Shown here: positions 8,461 to 18,375 of the stretch, in pieces | Position numbering within the stretch: the first letter of the stretch is position 1 | Layout of the letters: the number at the start of each line of letters is the position of its first letter | NCBI RefSeq assembly: GCF_002105195.1 | Contig: NZ_MUHU01000031.1 | Span: 1 to 64,000 of the forward strand | Reading direction: 5' to 3' | Source of the DNA: Derxia lacustris | GTDB lineage: Bacteria > Pseudomonadota > Gammaproteobacteria > Burkholderiales > Burkholderiaceae_E | DNA length: 64,000 bases | Notes under the pieces: generated by a model | The model's input: the letters and a program-made list of their open reading frames with translations, nothing else | Database searches by the model: none | Told to the model about the DNA's origin: nothing | Position numbers and translations under genes: made by a program

Positions 8461-9018
8461 TCACTCGCGAGGAAGCAGGTCGGACAGCTCGTCCGCATGC
8501 TCCTCTTCCTTCGCGAGAATCTGCTCCAGCATCCGCCGCGTGGTCGGATCGCTCTCGCCGATCGCATGAATCATTTCCGTGTAGGCCTGCACCGCGATGC
8601 GCTCGGCGACCAGGTTCTCGGTCAGCATCTGGCGCAGTTCGGTGCCGGCGACGTACTCGGCATCGGAACGCGACGCGAAGGTCGCGGGATTGAAATCGGG
8701 CGTGCCGCCGAGCTGCACGATGCGCTCGGCCAGCTGGTCGGCGTGTTCCTGTTCCTCGGCGGCGTGTTCCCGGAATTCATCCTTGATCGACGGCGAGACC
8801 GGCGACTTGGCCACGAAGTAGTGCTGCCGGTAGCGCAACGCGCAGGTGAGTTCGGTGGCCAGCGCGGTCTGCAACATGGCAATCACGGCCGTGCGGTCGG
8901 CGGCATAGGCGGCCGTGACCGCGCCGTCGCTCACGCTGCGCCGCGCCTCGGCGCGCAGGGTGTTGCGGTCGGTCAGTCCGGTGGCGCTGTCGTGGCGGTT
9001 GGCTTGCAGAATGGTCAT
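8461..9018 (-). CDS. Ferritin-like / bacterioferritin-type protein
   Basis: 185 residues from the ATG at 9018, chosen because AAGGAG lies 6 nt upstream; an in-frame start at 9066 lacks this. Four-helix-bundle diiron ligand motifs are visible: ELTCALRYRQHYF, then EHAAEEQEHADQLAERI (E..H pattern), a third helix with ENLVAERIAVQAYTEMI and a fourth with LAKEEEHADELSDLL. This pattern fits bacterioferritin/Dps-like ferroxidase or iron-storage proteins; the N-terminal ~45 residues are extra and variable. The protein is probably cytosolic and, with the VIT-type exporter at the left edge, hints at iron or oxidative-stress handling. The exact subfamily is uncertain. Confidence 0.85.
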   Translation of the reverse strand: MTILQANRHDSATGLTDRNTLRAEARRSVSDGAVTAAYAADRTAVIAMLQTALATELTCALRYRQHYFVAKSPVSPSIKDEFREHAAEEQEHADQLAERIVQLGGTPDFNPATFASRSDAEYVAGTELRQMLTENLVAERIAVQAYTEMIHAIGESDPTTRRMLEQILAKEEEHADELSDLLPRE

Positions 9019-9323
9019 CGCTGGCTCCTTGGTTCCGGTGTGCGTCCTGGATGGCCCGGACGTCATGTTCGACGCCCTTGGCCGGTGTCTTCGATGGTGT
9101 TACATGCAGTCACCCGGGCTGCGGCGCGATGGCCTGAACCCGACCGCATCGGGCCGCGAGGCGACGGTGGCTTCCGTCGGCGGTTTCTTGCCATCGCGAA
9201 GCCGATGGAACTATTGTGGGCAGGCCACCTTCGGCGCACTGCAAGAGTCGCCCGCAAGCCTCCGTCGGCCCTCTCCTACATTTCCAGCCCTGCCTGCGCG
9301 CGCAGGCAAAGTCATCCCGGCCG
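9019..9323. other. Divergent intergenic region, ferritin-like gene / sensor kinase
   Basis: About 305 bp that must contain both divergent promoters. No convincing -35/-10 pair, repeat or small gene was recognised. A GTG at 9216 could extend the kinase by 36 residues, but that extension looks non-coding. Confidence 0.4.
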
Positions 9324-10790
9324 ATGCTTCCTCCGTTCAATCGCCTGTTCCCGCTGCGCCGTCCGGCGCCCGCTGCCGCCGATCCGGCCATCGAGCCGCC
9401 GTTGCGCGGCCGCGGGCTGGCGCGCGGCCTGTTCGTCTGCGCCTCGCTGTCGCTCGGCCTGCTGGGGCTGTCGGAGTACAGCCATCACGAGGCGACCAAG
9501 GGCTCGACCGAGGTGACCGAGCGGCTGGAAATCCAGCGCACGCTGCAAGCCATCGGCGCGGCGCTGGTCGATGCCGAATCGAGCCAGCGCGGCTTCGTGC
9601 TGACCGGCGACGAGCGCTATCTGGCGCCCTATCGCAATGCCATCGACGCGGTCGGCCGCAGCGCCCGGCTGGCGCATCAGCACTACCTGAGCGATGCGGA
9701 AGGCCAGGCGCTGTATGGCCCGGTGGAGCAGGCGGTGCAGGCCAAGATGGCCGAGCTCGACGTGTCGATGCGGCTGCGCCAGCGCGGCCAGGGCGAGGCC
9801 GCGACCGAGGTGGTGCGCACCGATGTCGGCCTCGAGAAGATGGAAGCCGTGCGCGACGGCGTGGGCCGGCTGCTGGCCTACGAGGAACAGCGGCTGCAAG
9901 TCATCACGCGCGACTGGGAGCGCACCGCCAACTGGGCCCGGCTGGGCATCGCCTTCGCCACGCTGTTCGTGCTGATGACTTTCGGGCTGTTCCTGCGTCA
10001 CAGCGAGCGGCTGGCGCACGAGAGCGAACGGCAGCGCCGCGCGGTGCAGCGCGAGCGCGACGAGCTCGATGTGCGCATCGCCGAGCGCACCGCCGAACTG
10101 ATCCGGCTGGCCAGCCATCTGCAATCGGCGCGCGAGGACGAGCGCGCCCGGCTGTCGCGCGAACTGCACGACGAGCTCGGCGCCATCTTCACGGCGGCCA
10201 AGTTCGATCTGGCCGCCGCCACCGGCCGGCTGAAGGGCGCCGACGAAAAGGCGCTGGCGCGGCTGCGCAGCCTCAAGGAACTGCTGGAGCACGGCGTCGC
10301 GCTCAAGCGCCGCATCATCGAAGACCTGCGGCCGTCCACGCTCACCACGCTCGGCTTCGTGCCGGCGCTGAGCGGCTTTGCCGAGCAGCAGCGCCAGCGC
10401 CTCGGCGGCGAGATGGCGCTCGACATCGAGCCCGGCGTGACGGTCGACGAAAGCTCGGGGCTGGCGCTGTACCGGGTCGCGCAGGAGGCCTTCACCAACA
10501 TCTACAAGTACGCCAATGCCAGCCATGTGCGGCTGGCGCTGCGCCAGCTCGATGCCGAGGTGCAGCTGGTGGTCGAGGACGACGGCGTGGGCTTCGACAC
10601 CGCGCTGCTGGCCGACACGCCGGGCCATGGCCTGGCCGGCATGAAGTACCGGCTGATGAGCCTGGGCGGCCGGCTCAAGGTCGAATCGGCGCCGCGTCGC
10701 GGCACCCGGGTGACGGCCATCCTGCCGGCGCGCACCAATCCCGAGACGGCCCGGCCGCCGTCTGGCGCCGGCGCTGTAGGTCTGCGCTGA
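9324..10790 (+). CDS. CHASE3 sensor histidine kinase (HisKA_3, NarX-like)
   Basis: 488 residues from ATG 9324. Order: a first membrane helix (about 33-52), a periplasmic CHASE3 domain with the typical SSQRGFVLTGDERYL motif (about 55-200), a second membrane helix, a short coiled coil (RERDELDVRIAERTAEL), the HisKA_3 dimerisation domain with phosphorylated H282 (SRELHDELG), and an HATPase domain with N-box (AQEAFTNIYKYANAS), DDGVGFD and GHGLAGMKYR. It should signal to a NarL-type regulator; the one at 7697-8338 is the nearest. The gene is divergent from the ferritin-like gene. The stimulus is unknown. A GTG at 9216 is an alternative start. Confidence 0.9.
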   Translation: MLPPFNRLFPLRRPAPAAADPAIEPPLRGRGLARGLFVCASLSLGLLGLSEYSHHEATKGSTEVTERLEIQRTLQAIGAALVDAESSQRGFVLTGDERYLAPYRNAIDAVGRSARLAHQHYLSDAEGQALYGPVEQAVQAKMAELDVSMRLRQRGQGEAATEVVRTDVGLEKMEAVRDGVGRLLAYEEQRLQVITRDWERTANWARLGIAFATLFVLMTFGLFLRHSERLAHESERQRRAVQRERDELDVRIAERTAELIRLASHLQSAREDERARLSRELHDELGAIFTAAKFDLAAATGRLKGADEKALARLRSLKELLEHGVALKRRIIEDLRPSTLTTLGFVPALSGFAEQQRQRLGGEMALDIEPGVTVDESSGLALYRVAQEAFTNIYKYANASHVRLALRQLDAEVQLVVEDDGVGFDTALLADTPGHGLAGMKYRLMSLGGRLKVESAPRRGTRVTAILPARTNPETARPPSGAGAVGLR

Positions 10791-10911
10791 CAGCCGCGCG
10801 CGTAACACTGCGACACAAGCCGAACCGCCGGGCTCACAGGCCGCCCGGGGCCGCGCGTCGACACTGTGACCACGCCGCGAAGCCGACGGCGAAGCCAGCA
10901 AGGAGAAGCCC

Positions 10912-11115
10912 ATGCTGTACCACGTCGTCGTGTTCGTGATGATCGCCATCCTCGGCGCCACCGTCTGTCTGGGCGGACCGGTGCTGGCCTCGGTCGGCGT
11001 CAATTTTCTGCTGACCGTGTTTGTCGCGATGGCCGTCATGGGTTTCGTGAGCGACCTTGTCGTCGGCGCGCTTGAGCCAACTCAAGACCGGCACCCCCGG
11101 CCGGGCCGAAGCTGA
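10912..11115 (+). CDS. Small two-helix membrane protein
   Basis: 67 residues with an AAGGAG box about 6 nt before the ATG. Two hydrophobic helices (MLYHVVVFVMIAILGATVCL and VNFLLTVFVAMAVMGFVSDL) are followed by a short polar tail. The size and layout resemble DUF1328-type small stress membrane proteins, but the match is weak. It is the first of three closely spaced same-strand genes (next gene 38 nt downstream) encoding small envelope proteins. Confidence 0.6.
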   Translation: MLYHVVVFVMIAILGATVCLGGPVLASVGVNFLLTVFVAMAVMGFVSDLVVGALEPTQDRHPRPGRS

Positions 11116-11153
11116 ATCCGGGGTTCCAAGCCATCAACCGAAGGAGAAAGACC

Positions 11154-11525
11154 ATGAGTTCCATCGCTTCGTCACTGCGCGCCCGCACGTCCAACGCCGC
11201 CGACAGCGCCGCCGCCGGCCGCATCGCCAAGGATTTCGAGCAGCTGCTTTCCGACATCGCCAGCGCATCGAGCGAGGAACTGGTGGCGCTGCGCGAACGC
11301 ATCGCCGACGGCACCTCGGTGGTGAGCGACCGTGCGGCCGCGCTGGCCCAGGCCACGACCGAATTCGCCCGCGCCAAGGTCGACAGCGCGCGCGCGCTGG
11401 CCGAGCAGGGCGCCGAGACCTCGCGCGAATACGTGCGCGACCGGCCGCTGCAATCGGTGGCGGTGGCCGCCGGCGCGGGCTTTGCGCTCGGCGTGCTGTT
11501 CGCCGTGCTGCGCAACCGCGACTGA
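11154..11525 (+). CDS. DUF883 family protein (YqjD/ElaB-like)
   Basis: 123 residues with a GAAGGAGAAAG ribosome binding site. A long amphipathic helical region (FEQLLSDIASASSEELVALRERI...) precedes a single C-terminal membrane anchor with a glycine pattern (VAVAAGAGFALGVLFAVLRNRD). This matches DUF883 proteins such as E. coli YqjD, inner-membrane proteins that bind ribosomes in stationary phase. The next gene begins 8 nt after the stop and encodes a holin-like protein, reproducing the YqjD-YqjE order. Confidence 0.9.
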   Translation: MSSIASSLRARTSNAADSAAAGRIAKDFEQLLSDIASASSEELVALRERIADGTSVVSDRAAALAQATTEFARAKVDSARALAEQGAETSREYVRDRPLQSVAVAAGAGFALGVLFAVLRNRD

Positions 11526-11533
11526 GCCGCGCC

Positions 11534-12541
11534 ATGACGCCTCGCGACGACGCGGCCACCGGGCCGCAGGCGGCCGAAGCCTCGGCCACCCGGCTGGCGC
11601 GGCTGCTGCTGCGCGCGGCCGAGGAAGACCTGCGGCTGATGGTGATGCGCGGCGTGGTCGCGAGCGTGGGCGCGGTGGTGGCCACGCTCGGGCTGATCGG
11701 CCTGCTGGTGGTCGTCATCGTGCTGCTCTGGGACAGCTGGATCGGCGTGACGCTGGCGGTGGCCACGCCGCTGGCGCTGCTGGCCGGCGGCATCGGCGCG
11801 CTGATGTGGGCCGACCGCGAGCGCGAAAGCCTGCTGGTCGGCATGGTCGACCGGCTGCGCGAACTGGTCGCCGAGCTGTTCACGCCGGCGGCGCTGCTGC
11901 GCCGCTTGCTGGCCCGGCGGGCGCCGCGCCCGGCGGCCGCCACCGCCGCGCCGGTCCGGCCGGCCGGCGCCGCTGCCGCCGACGACGATCTCAACCGTCA
12001 GCTGGCCGAGGCGATCGAGGCCGAGCTGGAGCGGCGCCGCAACGCTGCGCCGGCGACCGCCGCAACGCCGCCGGCCCCGCCAGTGCCGCCCGCAGCCGCG
12101 CCAGCGGCCCGGCCCGATGCGCTGGTCGAGACGGTGAGCCTCGCGGCCGAAGCCTTCGGGCTGTCGCGGCGCACGCGGCTGTGGCTGATGGCGGGCGCCT
12201 CGGCAAGCCGGCTGCTCATCGCCGAGCAGGCGGCTCGCAACGCGGCGGCCGCGCCGGCTGCAAAGGCTTTCACGCCGCCCGCGCCGGCAGTGGCGCCAGC
12301 CTCAGCCGAGGTGGCCGTTGCCGATCTGCCCGCGGCGGCCCTCGTGGCCGAGACCGAGGCGCTGGGCGCCAGCGTCATTGCCAGTGGCGCGCGCAGCGTC
12401 GAGCGCACGGCCGAGCGCGTCGCCGACCTGGCCGGCAGCCTGCGGACCGCCGCGCACCAGCGCGCCGACCGTGCCGAGGCTGAAGCCGAAGCCGCCGGGC
12501 TCGGCGCCACCGTCCAGCCGGAGCTGCCGGCGGCGCGCTGA
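11534..12541 (+). CDS. Phage-holin-like membrane protein (YqjE/DUF1469-type) with long Ala-rich tail
   Basis: 335 residues; the ATG at 11534 is 8 nt after the DUF883 stop. The first ~120 residues contain two strong membrane helices (GVVASVGAVVATLGLIGLL and LAVATPLALLAGGIGALMW) with flanking charged helices, as in the holin superfamily III/YqjE. The remaining ~200 residues are Ala/Pro-rich and probably disordered or coiled, far longer than the ~130-residue family norm. The last 240 nt overlap antisense with the convergent glycosyltransferase gene. Family assignment is moderate; a role with the DUF883 protein at the inner membrane is inferred. Confidence 0.75.
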   Translation: MTPRDDAATGPQAAEASATRLARLLLRAAEEDLRLMVMRGVVASVGAVVATLGLIGLLVVVIVLLWDSWIGVTLAVATPLALLAGGIGALMWADRERESLLVGMVDRLRELVAELFTPAALLRRLLARRAPRPAAATAAPVRPAGAAAADDDLNRQLAEAIEAELERRRNAAPATAATPPAPPVPPAAAPAARPDALVETVSLAAEAFGLSRRTRLWLMAGASASRLLIAEQAARNAAAAPAAKAFTPPAPAVAPASAEVAVADLPAAALVAETEALGASVIASGARSVERTAERVADLAGSLRTAAHQRADRAEAEAEAAGLGATVQPELPAAR

Positions 12542-13570
12542 ATTCATCGGCAGCAGCGGCACCAGCGCATCGAGCCACTGGCGCGCCGTGGCTTCCCAGC
12601 TGCGGCTGCGCGCCGAGTGCGCCACCGCCGCGCGATCGAGCGCCAGCGCCGCCAGGCAGGCGGCGCGCAGGTCGGCGTCGAGCACGCCGCCCGCGCCCAC
12701 CACATCGATCGGCCCGGTCACCGGATAGGCCGCGACCGGACAGCCGCAGGCCATCGCCTCGAGCATGACCAGCCCATAGGTATCGGTGCGGCTCGGAAAC
12801 ACGAACACATCGGCGGCGCGATAGCAGGCCGGCAGCGCCGCGTGCGCGCGCGGACCCAGCCAGCGCACCTCGGGATGCCGCGCCGACAGCCGGGCCAGCT
12901 CGGGGCCGCCGCCGACCACCACCTTGCTGCCGGGCAGGTCGAGCGCCAGAAACGCCTCCAGATTCTTCTCGCGCGCCACCCGGCCCACGCTCAGGAAGAT
13001 CGGCCGCGGCAAGCCCTCGAAGCCGGGCGGCGCGACCTCGTCGGGCGGCGCCTCGGGCCGGAAGGCGGCGCCGTCGACCCCGCGCGACCACAGCCGCAGA
13101 TGGCGGAAATCGCGCGCCGCCAGCTCGTCGCGCAGTCTGGCCGTGGGCACCAGCACGCGCCGCGCCGGCCGGTGAAACCAGCGCAGCGCCGCATGGCCGA
13201 GCGCCTCGGGCAGGCCGAGCCGGGCCGCGAGGTATTCCGGAAACCGCGTGTGATACGAGGTGGTGAAACGCCAGCCCTCGCGCCCGGCGCGCAGCCGCGC
13301 GGCCAGGCCGAGCGGGCCTTCGGTGGCGATGTGCAGCGCATCGGGCCGGCGCCCGGGCAGCCGCGCCAGGGCCGCATCCAGCACCCGCACCGGCGCCAGA
13401 CTCAGGCGCACGCCGGGCTCGGTGGGCGCGGCCATCGTCGGGCCGGCATCGGGCGCGGCCACCTCGATGCGCAGGCCGAGTGCGCGCGCCTCGCGCAGCA
13501 CCTCGGTCCAGGTGCGCACCACGCCGTTGACCTGCGGCGCCCAGGCATCGGTGACGAGCAGGATGTTCAT
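12302..13570 (-). CDS. GT4-family glycosyltransferase
   Basis: 422 residues from the ATG at 13570 (MNILLVTDAWAPQVNGVVRT), the classic GT-B N-terminus of MgtA/PimB-like enzymes. The donor-binding half has FLSVGRVAREKNLEAFL and the family motif FVFPSRTDTYGLVMLEAMACG. Such enzymes transfer a sugar to a lipid or glycan acceptor at the membrane. Similarity to the family ends near LDALVPLL at about 12545; the last ~80 residues run antisense through the holin-like gene and look unlike any glycosyltransferase, suggesting that an ancestral stop was lost. Acceptor and donor unknown. Confidence 0.85.
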   Translation of the reverse strand: MNILLVTDAWAPQVNGVVRTWTEVLREARALGLRIEVAAPDAGPTMAAPTEPGVRLSLAPVRVLDAALARLPGRRPDALHIATEGPLGLAARLRAGREGWRFTTSYHTRFPEYLAARLGLPEALGHAALRWFHRPARRVLVPTARLRDELAARDFRHLRLWSRGVDGAAFRPEAPPDEVAPPGFEGLPRPIFLSVGRVAREKNLEAFLALDLPGSKVVVGGGPELARLSARHPEVRWLGPRAHAALPACYRAADVFVFPSRTDTYGLVMLEAMACGCPVAAYPVTGPIDVVGAGGVLDADLRAACLAALALDRAAVAHSARSRSWEATARQWLDALVPLLPMNSARRRQLRLDGGAEPGGFGFSLGTVGALVRGGPQAAGQVGDALGRALDAARATGNDAGAQRLGLGHEGRRGQIGNGHLG

Positions 13571-13805
13571 GGCCGGCCGACTCTGCGAGCCGGTGGCGAC
13601 AGGCCGGTGACATCGGCATGACGACTTTGTGACCCGGAGCACAAGTCGATGTCGCCGCTGCGGGCTCCGGCCTTGCGGGTTAAGCCGAAAGCTGAGCGGC
13701 AATCGGCAGCATGTTCCGCCCAACGCGCGCCGGCCGACTGCCGATACTGGCCAGTGTCGCCTCTATCCCCTCGCGCGCCGGTCCTGTGCCGGTGACGCCG
13801 CCGTC

Positions 13806-16800
13806 ATGCCAGTACCGCTCCCCGTGCGACCGATCGAGCCCCGCGCGTCGCTCGCCGCGCACGAAGTGGCGCGCAATCTCGTCGTCTTCGTTCTCGCTGC
13901 CGCGCTCGTCGCGCTGACGATGCTGCACGCCCGCGCCAGCGGCGCGCTGCTGCCGCTGCTGCTGCCCGATGCGCTGCTGCTCGGCGCGCTGCTGCGGCGC
14001 GACGGCAGCGCGCGCCGGCACTGCCTGCTGAGCGGCTCCGCCGGTGCCGCCGCCGGTCAGGCGCTGGCCGCCGCGCTCGGCGCCTCGACCTGGCCGCTGG
14101 CGCTGGCCTGCGCACTCGCGCACGGGCTCACGCTCGGGCTGTGCGAGCGGCTGTTCGCGCGGCTCGGCATCGACGCCCATGCGCGCGACAACCAGAAGCG
14201 CCAGCTCATGGCCTTCCTGATCGCCGGCAGTCTGTGCACGCTGCCCGGCGCGGCGCTCGCCGGCCTGGCCTTCGGCGCCAGCTGGAAGATCGACGGCTGG
14301 CAGGCGGCACAACTCTGGTGGGCCACCGATGCGCTGATGATCGCCACCGTCGTGCCCGGCGCGATCTCGCTGTCGCGCGCCCAGCTGCTACGCATGCTTG
14401 GCGGCTTCCGGCCCGAACCGCGCCAGCCCGGCCAGGACAGCGGCACCGAGCTGGCCGGCGCGCTGCTGCTGCTGGTGAGCCTGGCCGCCTTCACCAGCAC
14501 GCGCGCGCCGCACTGGCTGATGATCGTCGAGCTGCCGCTCGGCATCGCGGCGCTGCGCTTCAGCGTGCTGGCCACCTGCCTGCTGGTGCTGGCCATCGAG
14601 GCCACGGTGCTGCTGACGTTCGACGGCGGTACCTTCGGGCCGCTGCGCCATGCCGCCTTCATGCACTGCGTGGCCACGCTGGCGATGGTCACGCTGCCGC
14701 CGCTCGGCATCGCCTATCTGTTCGCCGGCATGCGGCGCAAGCACCGCCGGCTGGCCGAAAGCGAGGAGCGGTTTCGCGGCGCGATGCACGACTCGCCGAT
14801 CGGCATGGCGCTGGTCGGGCTCGACCGCCGCGTGATCGACGCCAATCCGGCGCTGTGCCGCATGCTCGACCGGCCGCGCGAGCTGCTGCTGGCCCGGCCG
14901 GACAAGGTCATCGCGCGGCACGACATGCGCCGGCTGCTGGCGCGCGCGGCCCGGCTGCTGCGCGGCCGCGCCGTGACCGGCGAGCTGGAAGTGCGGCTGC
15001 TGTGCCGCGACGGCAGCGCGCTGCCGGCCGCCATCGCGGTCTCGCTGGTGCGCGGCAGCGACGGCCAGCCGCGCCATTTCGTGCTCCAGGCCTACGACCT
15101 GTCGCAGGTGAAGGCGGCCGAGAACGCGCTGCGCGACAGCTGGTGGCGGCTGGAGCGGGTGTTCCAGGCCAGCGACGACAGCTACTGGGATCTCGACCTG
15201 ACCACCGGCCGCATCTTCTGCGGCGACAACCTGCTGACCCGGCTCGGCCATGCGCCGGGGCTCGACTTCGACCTGACCGCGCTGCTGTCGCTGACCCATC
15301 CCGACGATCTGCCGGCGCTGCGCGGCGCGCTCGCCGAGCACATCGAAGGCCGCAGCGAGCGGCTGGCGGTCGAGCACCGCATGCGCGGCGCCGACGGCAA
15401 CTGGCGCTGGGTGTTCCTGCGCGGCCGCGCCTACGAGCGCGATGCCGACGGCCGGGCGCTGCGCATCGCCGGCATCCAGACCGACACCACCGAGCGCCGG
15501 CTGCTCAACGACAGCCTGCTGGAGCACACCCGCGCGCTGGCCGAGGCACGCAAGCTGGCCCAGGCGCGCAGCAACTTCCTGGCGAACATGAGCCATGAGA
15601 TCCGCACGCCGCTGGCGGCGGTGATCGGCAATGCCCAGCTGGCGCTGCGCGCCGTGCCCTTCGGCGTGGAGGACGGCGTGCGGCCGTATCTGGAGCGCAT
15701 AGAGAAGTCGGGCGCGCTGCTGCTGGCACTGGTCAACGACGTGCTCGACCTGTCCAAGATCGAGGAGAACCGGCTCAGCCTGGAGCGCATCGAGTTCGAC
15801 CTCGGCGATCCGGTCGATCAGGTGGTGGAGATCGCCGCCGACCGGGCCGCCGCCAGCCACATCGCGCTGCTGCTCGACGAAGACCCGGCGCTGCCGCGTC
15901 GCGTGATCGGCGATCCGCTGCGGCTCACCCAGGTGCTGCTCAATCTGGTGACCAATGCGGTCAAGTTCACCGAGCGCGGCCGGGTCACGCTGCGACTGCG
16001 CCGCGCCGGCCCCGACGGCGGGCTGGTGGTCGAGGTGGAGGACACCGGCATCGGCATCGCGCCCGAGCACATCGCGCGGCTGTTCTCGCCGTTCGAGCAG
16101 GGCGACGGCTCGCTGACGCGGCGCTTCGGCGGCACCGGGCTCGGGCTGGCGATCTCGCATCGGCTGGTCCGGCTGATGGGCGGCCGCATCGACGTGCGCA
16201 GCACGCCCGGCGCGGGCAGCTGCTTCACCGTGCGCCTGCCCGGCCTGACCGAGGTGGCAGCGGCGCCGCCGGCGGCCCGGCCGCATCGGCGCGTGCTGCT
16301 GGCCGAGTTCGCGTCCGAGCCGGTCGCGCCGGCGCGTGGCTGGCTCGTGGCGCGCGGCCTCGACGTGCGCGACTGGGCCGGCCCGGCCGTGGCGCCACGG
16401 CTGCCGGCGCGCGGCGATCTGGTCGTCGCGCCGGCCGAACTCGCGCCGGCCCGGCTCGATGCGCTGGCGCGCGCCTGCCAGGACGCCGGCGCCGAGCTGG
16501 CCCTGCTGCTCGGCGCCGGCGCCACGCCGCCGGTCGTCGCCAGCCTGCCCTGCCATCCGCATCTGCTCGCCGCGCCGCTGCGCGGGCGCCATGTGCAGGC
16601 GCTGCTCGACCGGCCGGTCAGCGGCGGCGCGACCCAGCCCGCCGCGCCCACGCTCGCCGGCCTGCATCTGCTGCTGGCCGAGGACAACCCGCTCAACCGC
16701 GACATGGTCGGCGAGCTGCTGTGCCAGGCCGGCGCCACGCTCGACTTTGCCGAGAACGGCCAGGAAGCCGTCGACGCGGTCGAGCGCGCCAGCCGGCCCT

Positions 16801-17495
16801 ATCACGCCGTGCTCATGGACATCCAGATGCCGGTGCTCGACGGCATCGAGGCGGCGCGCCGCATCCGCCAGTTGCGGCCCGGCCTGCCGGTGATCGCGCT
16901 GACGGCGCATGCGCTGGCCGACGAGCGCCGCCGCGCCCATGACGCCGGCATCGTCGCCTACCTCACCAAGCCGATCGATTTCGCGCTGCTGGAGCGCGCG
17001 GTCGCCGATTTCTCGGGCCTGGGCAAGCCCGGCGCCCGGCCGGCCGGCCTCATCACCCGGCCGCCCGCCTATGCCGACATGCCGGTCATCACCTCGCTGC
17101 TGCAAGGCGCGGTCGCGGCCCGGCTCGATGTCGACGCCGGACTGCAACTGGTGGGCGGCATGCGCGACCTGTATGCGCGCCTGCTGCGCGGCTTTGCCCA
17201 GGCCTATGCCGGCGGCCTGCCGCTCACCGCCGACAGCGGCGCCGACGAGGTGGCACGCGCCGTGCACACGCTCAAGGGCCTGTCGGCCCAGATCGGCGCC
17301 ACCCGGCTGCACCGCGCCTGCCTGGCCTGGGAAGCCACCTGGCGCGAAGCCGGCCGCAGCGCGCTGCCGATGGCGCTGCCACCCGACGCCCTGCCGCCCA
17401 ACGGCCTGCTGCTGTCCGAACTGCGTGCCGTAGTTGCCGAAGCCCAGGCCTGGCTGACGAGCGAGGCGGTGCCTGGCTCCGCAACCCCGGCATGA
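13806..17495 (+). CDS. Hybrid sensor kinase: MASE1-PAS-PAS-HisKA-HATPase-REC-HPt
   Basis: 1,229 residues. About eight N-terminal membrane helices form a MASE1-like sensor. Two PAS domains follow ([18 protein letters not shown] and [14 protein letters not shown] with a PAC-like tail), then HisKA with H597 ([13 protein letters not shown]) and HATPase motifs ([24 protein letters not shown]). A true receiver carries D1005 ([12 protein letters not shown]) and K in AYLTKPID, and the HPt domain has H1154 ([11 protein letters not shown]). Between kinase and receiver lies ~110 residues that look like a decayed pseudo-receiver without the Asp. This is a BarA/EvgS-type phosphorelay; the final regulator is not adjacent. 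Confidence 0.92.
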   Translation: MPVPLPVRPIEPRASLAAHEVARNLVVFVLAAALVALTMLHARASGALLPLLLPDALLLGALLRRDGSARRHCLLSGSAGAAAGQALAAALGASTWPLALACALAHGLTLGLCERLFARLGIDAHARDNQKRQLMAFLIAGSLCTLPGAALAGLAFGASWKIDGWQAAQLWWATDALMIATVVPGAISLSRAQLLRMLGGFRPEPRQPGQDSGTELAGALLLLVSLAAFTSTRAPHWLMIVELPLGIAALRFSVLATCLLVLAIEATVLLTFDGGTFGPLRHAAFMHCVATLAMVTLPPLGIAYLFAGMRRKHRRLAESEERFRGAMHDSPIGMALVGLDRRVIDANPALCRMLDRPRELLLARPDKVIARHDMRRLLARAARLLRGRAVTGELEVRLLCRDGSALPAAIAVSLVRGSDGQPRHFVLQAYDLSQVKAAENALRDSWWRLERVFQASDDSYWDLDLTTGRIFCGDNLLTRLGHAPGLDFDLTALLSLTHPDDLPALRGALAEHIEGRSERLAVEHRMRGADGNWRWVFLRGRAYERDADGRALRIAGIQTDTTERRLLNDSLLEHTRALAEARKLAQARSNFLANMSHEIRTPLAAVIGNAQLALRAVPFGVEDGVRPYLERIEKSGALLLALVNDVLDLSKIEENRLSLERIEFDLGDPVDQVVEIAADRAAASHIALLLDEDPALPRRVIGDPLRLTQVLLNLVTNAVKFTERGRVTLRLRRAGPDGGLVVEVEDTGIGIAPEHIARLFSPFEQGDGSLTRRFGGTGLGLAISHRLVRLMGGRIDVRSTPGAGSCFTVRLPGLTEVAAAPPAARPHRRVLLAEFASEPVAPARGWLVARGLDVRDWAGPAVAPRLPARGDLVVAPAELAPARLDALARACQDAGAELALLLGAGATPPVVASLPCHPHLLAAPLRGRHVQALLDRPVSGGATQPAAPTLAGLHLLLAEDNPLNRDMVGELLCQAGATLDFAENGQEAVDAVERASRPYHAVLMDIQMPVLDGIEAARRIRQLRPGLPVIALTAHALADERRRAHDAGIVAYLTKPIDFALLERAVADFSGLGKPGARPAGLITRPPAYADMPVITSLLQGAVAARLDVDAGLQLVGGMRDLYARLLRGFAQAYAGGLPLTADSGADEVARAVHTLKGLSAQIGATRLHRACLAWEATWREAGRSALPMALPPDALPPNGLLLSELRAVVAEAQAWLTSEAVPGSATPA

Positions 17496-17655
17496 TGGAA
17501 GTCCGCGCTGCCCGGTCGGCGCGGACGGCGTGTTCCGCACGCTGGCCGGCAGCACGCCGACAGACGGCAGCGAGTGCCGACTAACGCAATCGAAACCGCG
17601 TGCAAACCTGTGCTGCGGCGTGCAGACTAGGAAAAACTCTTACGAAACCTGAGCC

Positions 17656-18324
17656 ATGGCCGATCCCCTCACTTTCGCCCTTACCCGCCCCGAACTTGCC
17701 GCCCGTCTCGTCTCGTTCCAGCGCGAGCGTCCTACCGAAGCTGGTATCGACGCCGAGTACAAGCGCTTCTTCGAGAGCGTGCCGATCGATGCGCGCTCCG
17801 ATGCGCATGAGTTCGCCATCCTCACCCGCATGCCGGTGGTCTGGACCCAGGCCGAAAGCATCGACGACCCGGAAGACGCCGTGATCGGCGCGCCCGGCTT
17901 CGTGCGCTGCTGGCTCGAAGGCCGCGAAGGCTGGCGCATCCTCGGCGCCTCGGGTCCGGTGCAGGCACCCGAGATCGACGGCCGCGCGCGCCGGCTTGAG
18001 GTACGGCTCGACGTGGCCGCGCCGAACGGCGCCTTCGGCTTTCCGGTGATGGCCATCGTCGACGGCGAGTACGACATGGCCAAGGCCGCGACCGCCTCGG
18101 CCGAGTACCTGAAGGAACACGGCCTGTGGGAAGAACAGGTGCCGCGCACCTTTCTGGTGGCGCTGTTCCTGTTTCTGGCGCCGCAGCTGGAGCAGGTGGT
18201 GAGCTGGTTCCAGAAGCCGTCGCAAAGCCTCAGGTTCGGCAAGCCGCGCCGGGTGCGCGCCTTCGAGGCGGTGGGGCTGGAAGTGCTCGACTACCCGGTC
18301 GCGCCGATCATCACGCCGGTGTAA
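17656..18324 (+). CDS. Conserved protein of unknown function
   Basis: 222 residues, start ATG at 17656. I do not recognise a family. The sequence is acidic-mixed (MADPLTFALTRPELAARLV..., FAILTRMPVVWTQAESIDDPEDAVIG), has no signal peptide, and carries one hydrophobic stretch near residues 165-185 (TFLVALFLFLAPQLEQVVSWF) that could be a buried helix or a membrane anchor. It ends at a strong bidirectional terminator and is not in an operon. Composition matches neighbouring genes, so it is likely a genuine lineage-conserved gene. Confidence 0.7.
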   Translation: MADPLTFALTRPELAARLVSFQRERPTEAGIDAEYKRFFESVPIDARSDAHEFAILTRMPVVWTQAESIDDPEDAVIGAPGFVRCWLEGREGWRILGASGPVQAPEIDGRARRLEVRLDVAAPNGAFGFPVMAIVDGEYDMAKAATASAEYLKEHGLWEEQVPRTFLVALFLFLAPQLEQVVSWFQKPSQSLRFGKPRRVRAFEAVGLEVLDYPVAPIITPV

Positions 18325-18327
18325 GCG

Positions 18328-18351
18328 AAACCGGCCCGCGCGGGCCGGTTT
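18328..18351. terminator. Bidirectional terminator, perfect 24-bp palindrome
   Basis: AAACCGGCCCGC followed directly by its reverse complement, lying between the convergent genes ending at 18324 and 18376; A- and T-flanks make it usable in both directions. Confidence 0.85.
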
Positions 18352-18375
18352 GCATTGCAGCGCGGACTTGCCGGC

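Noticed and set aside
14388-17555. A 1,055-codon minus-strand open frame
   Set aside because: Antisense shadow of the hybrid kinase; composition is Arg/Gln/His-rich and matches no family.
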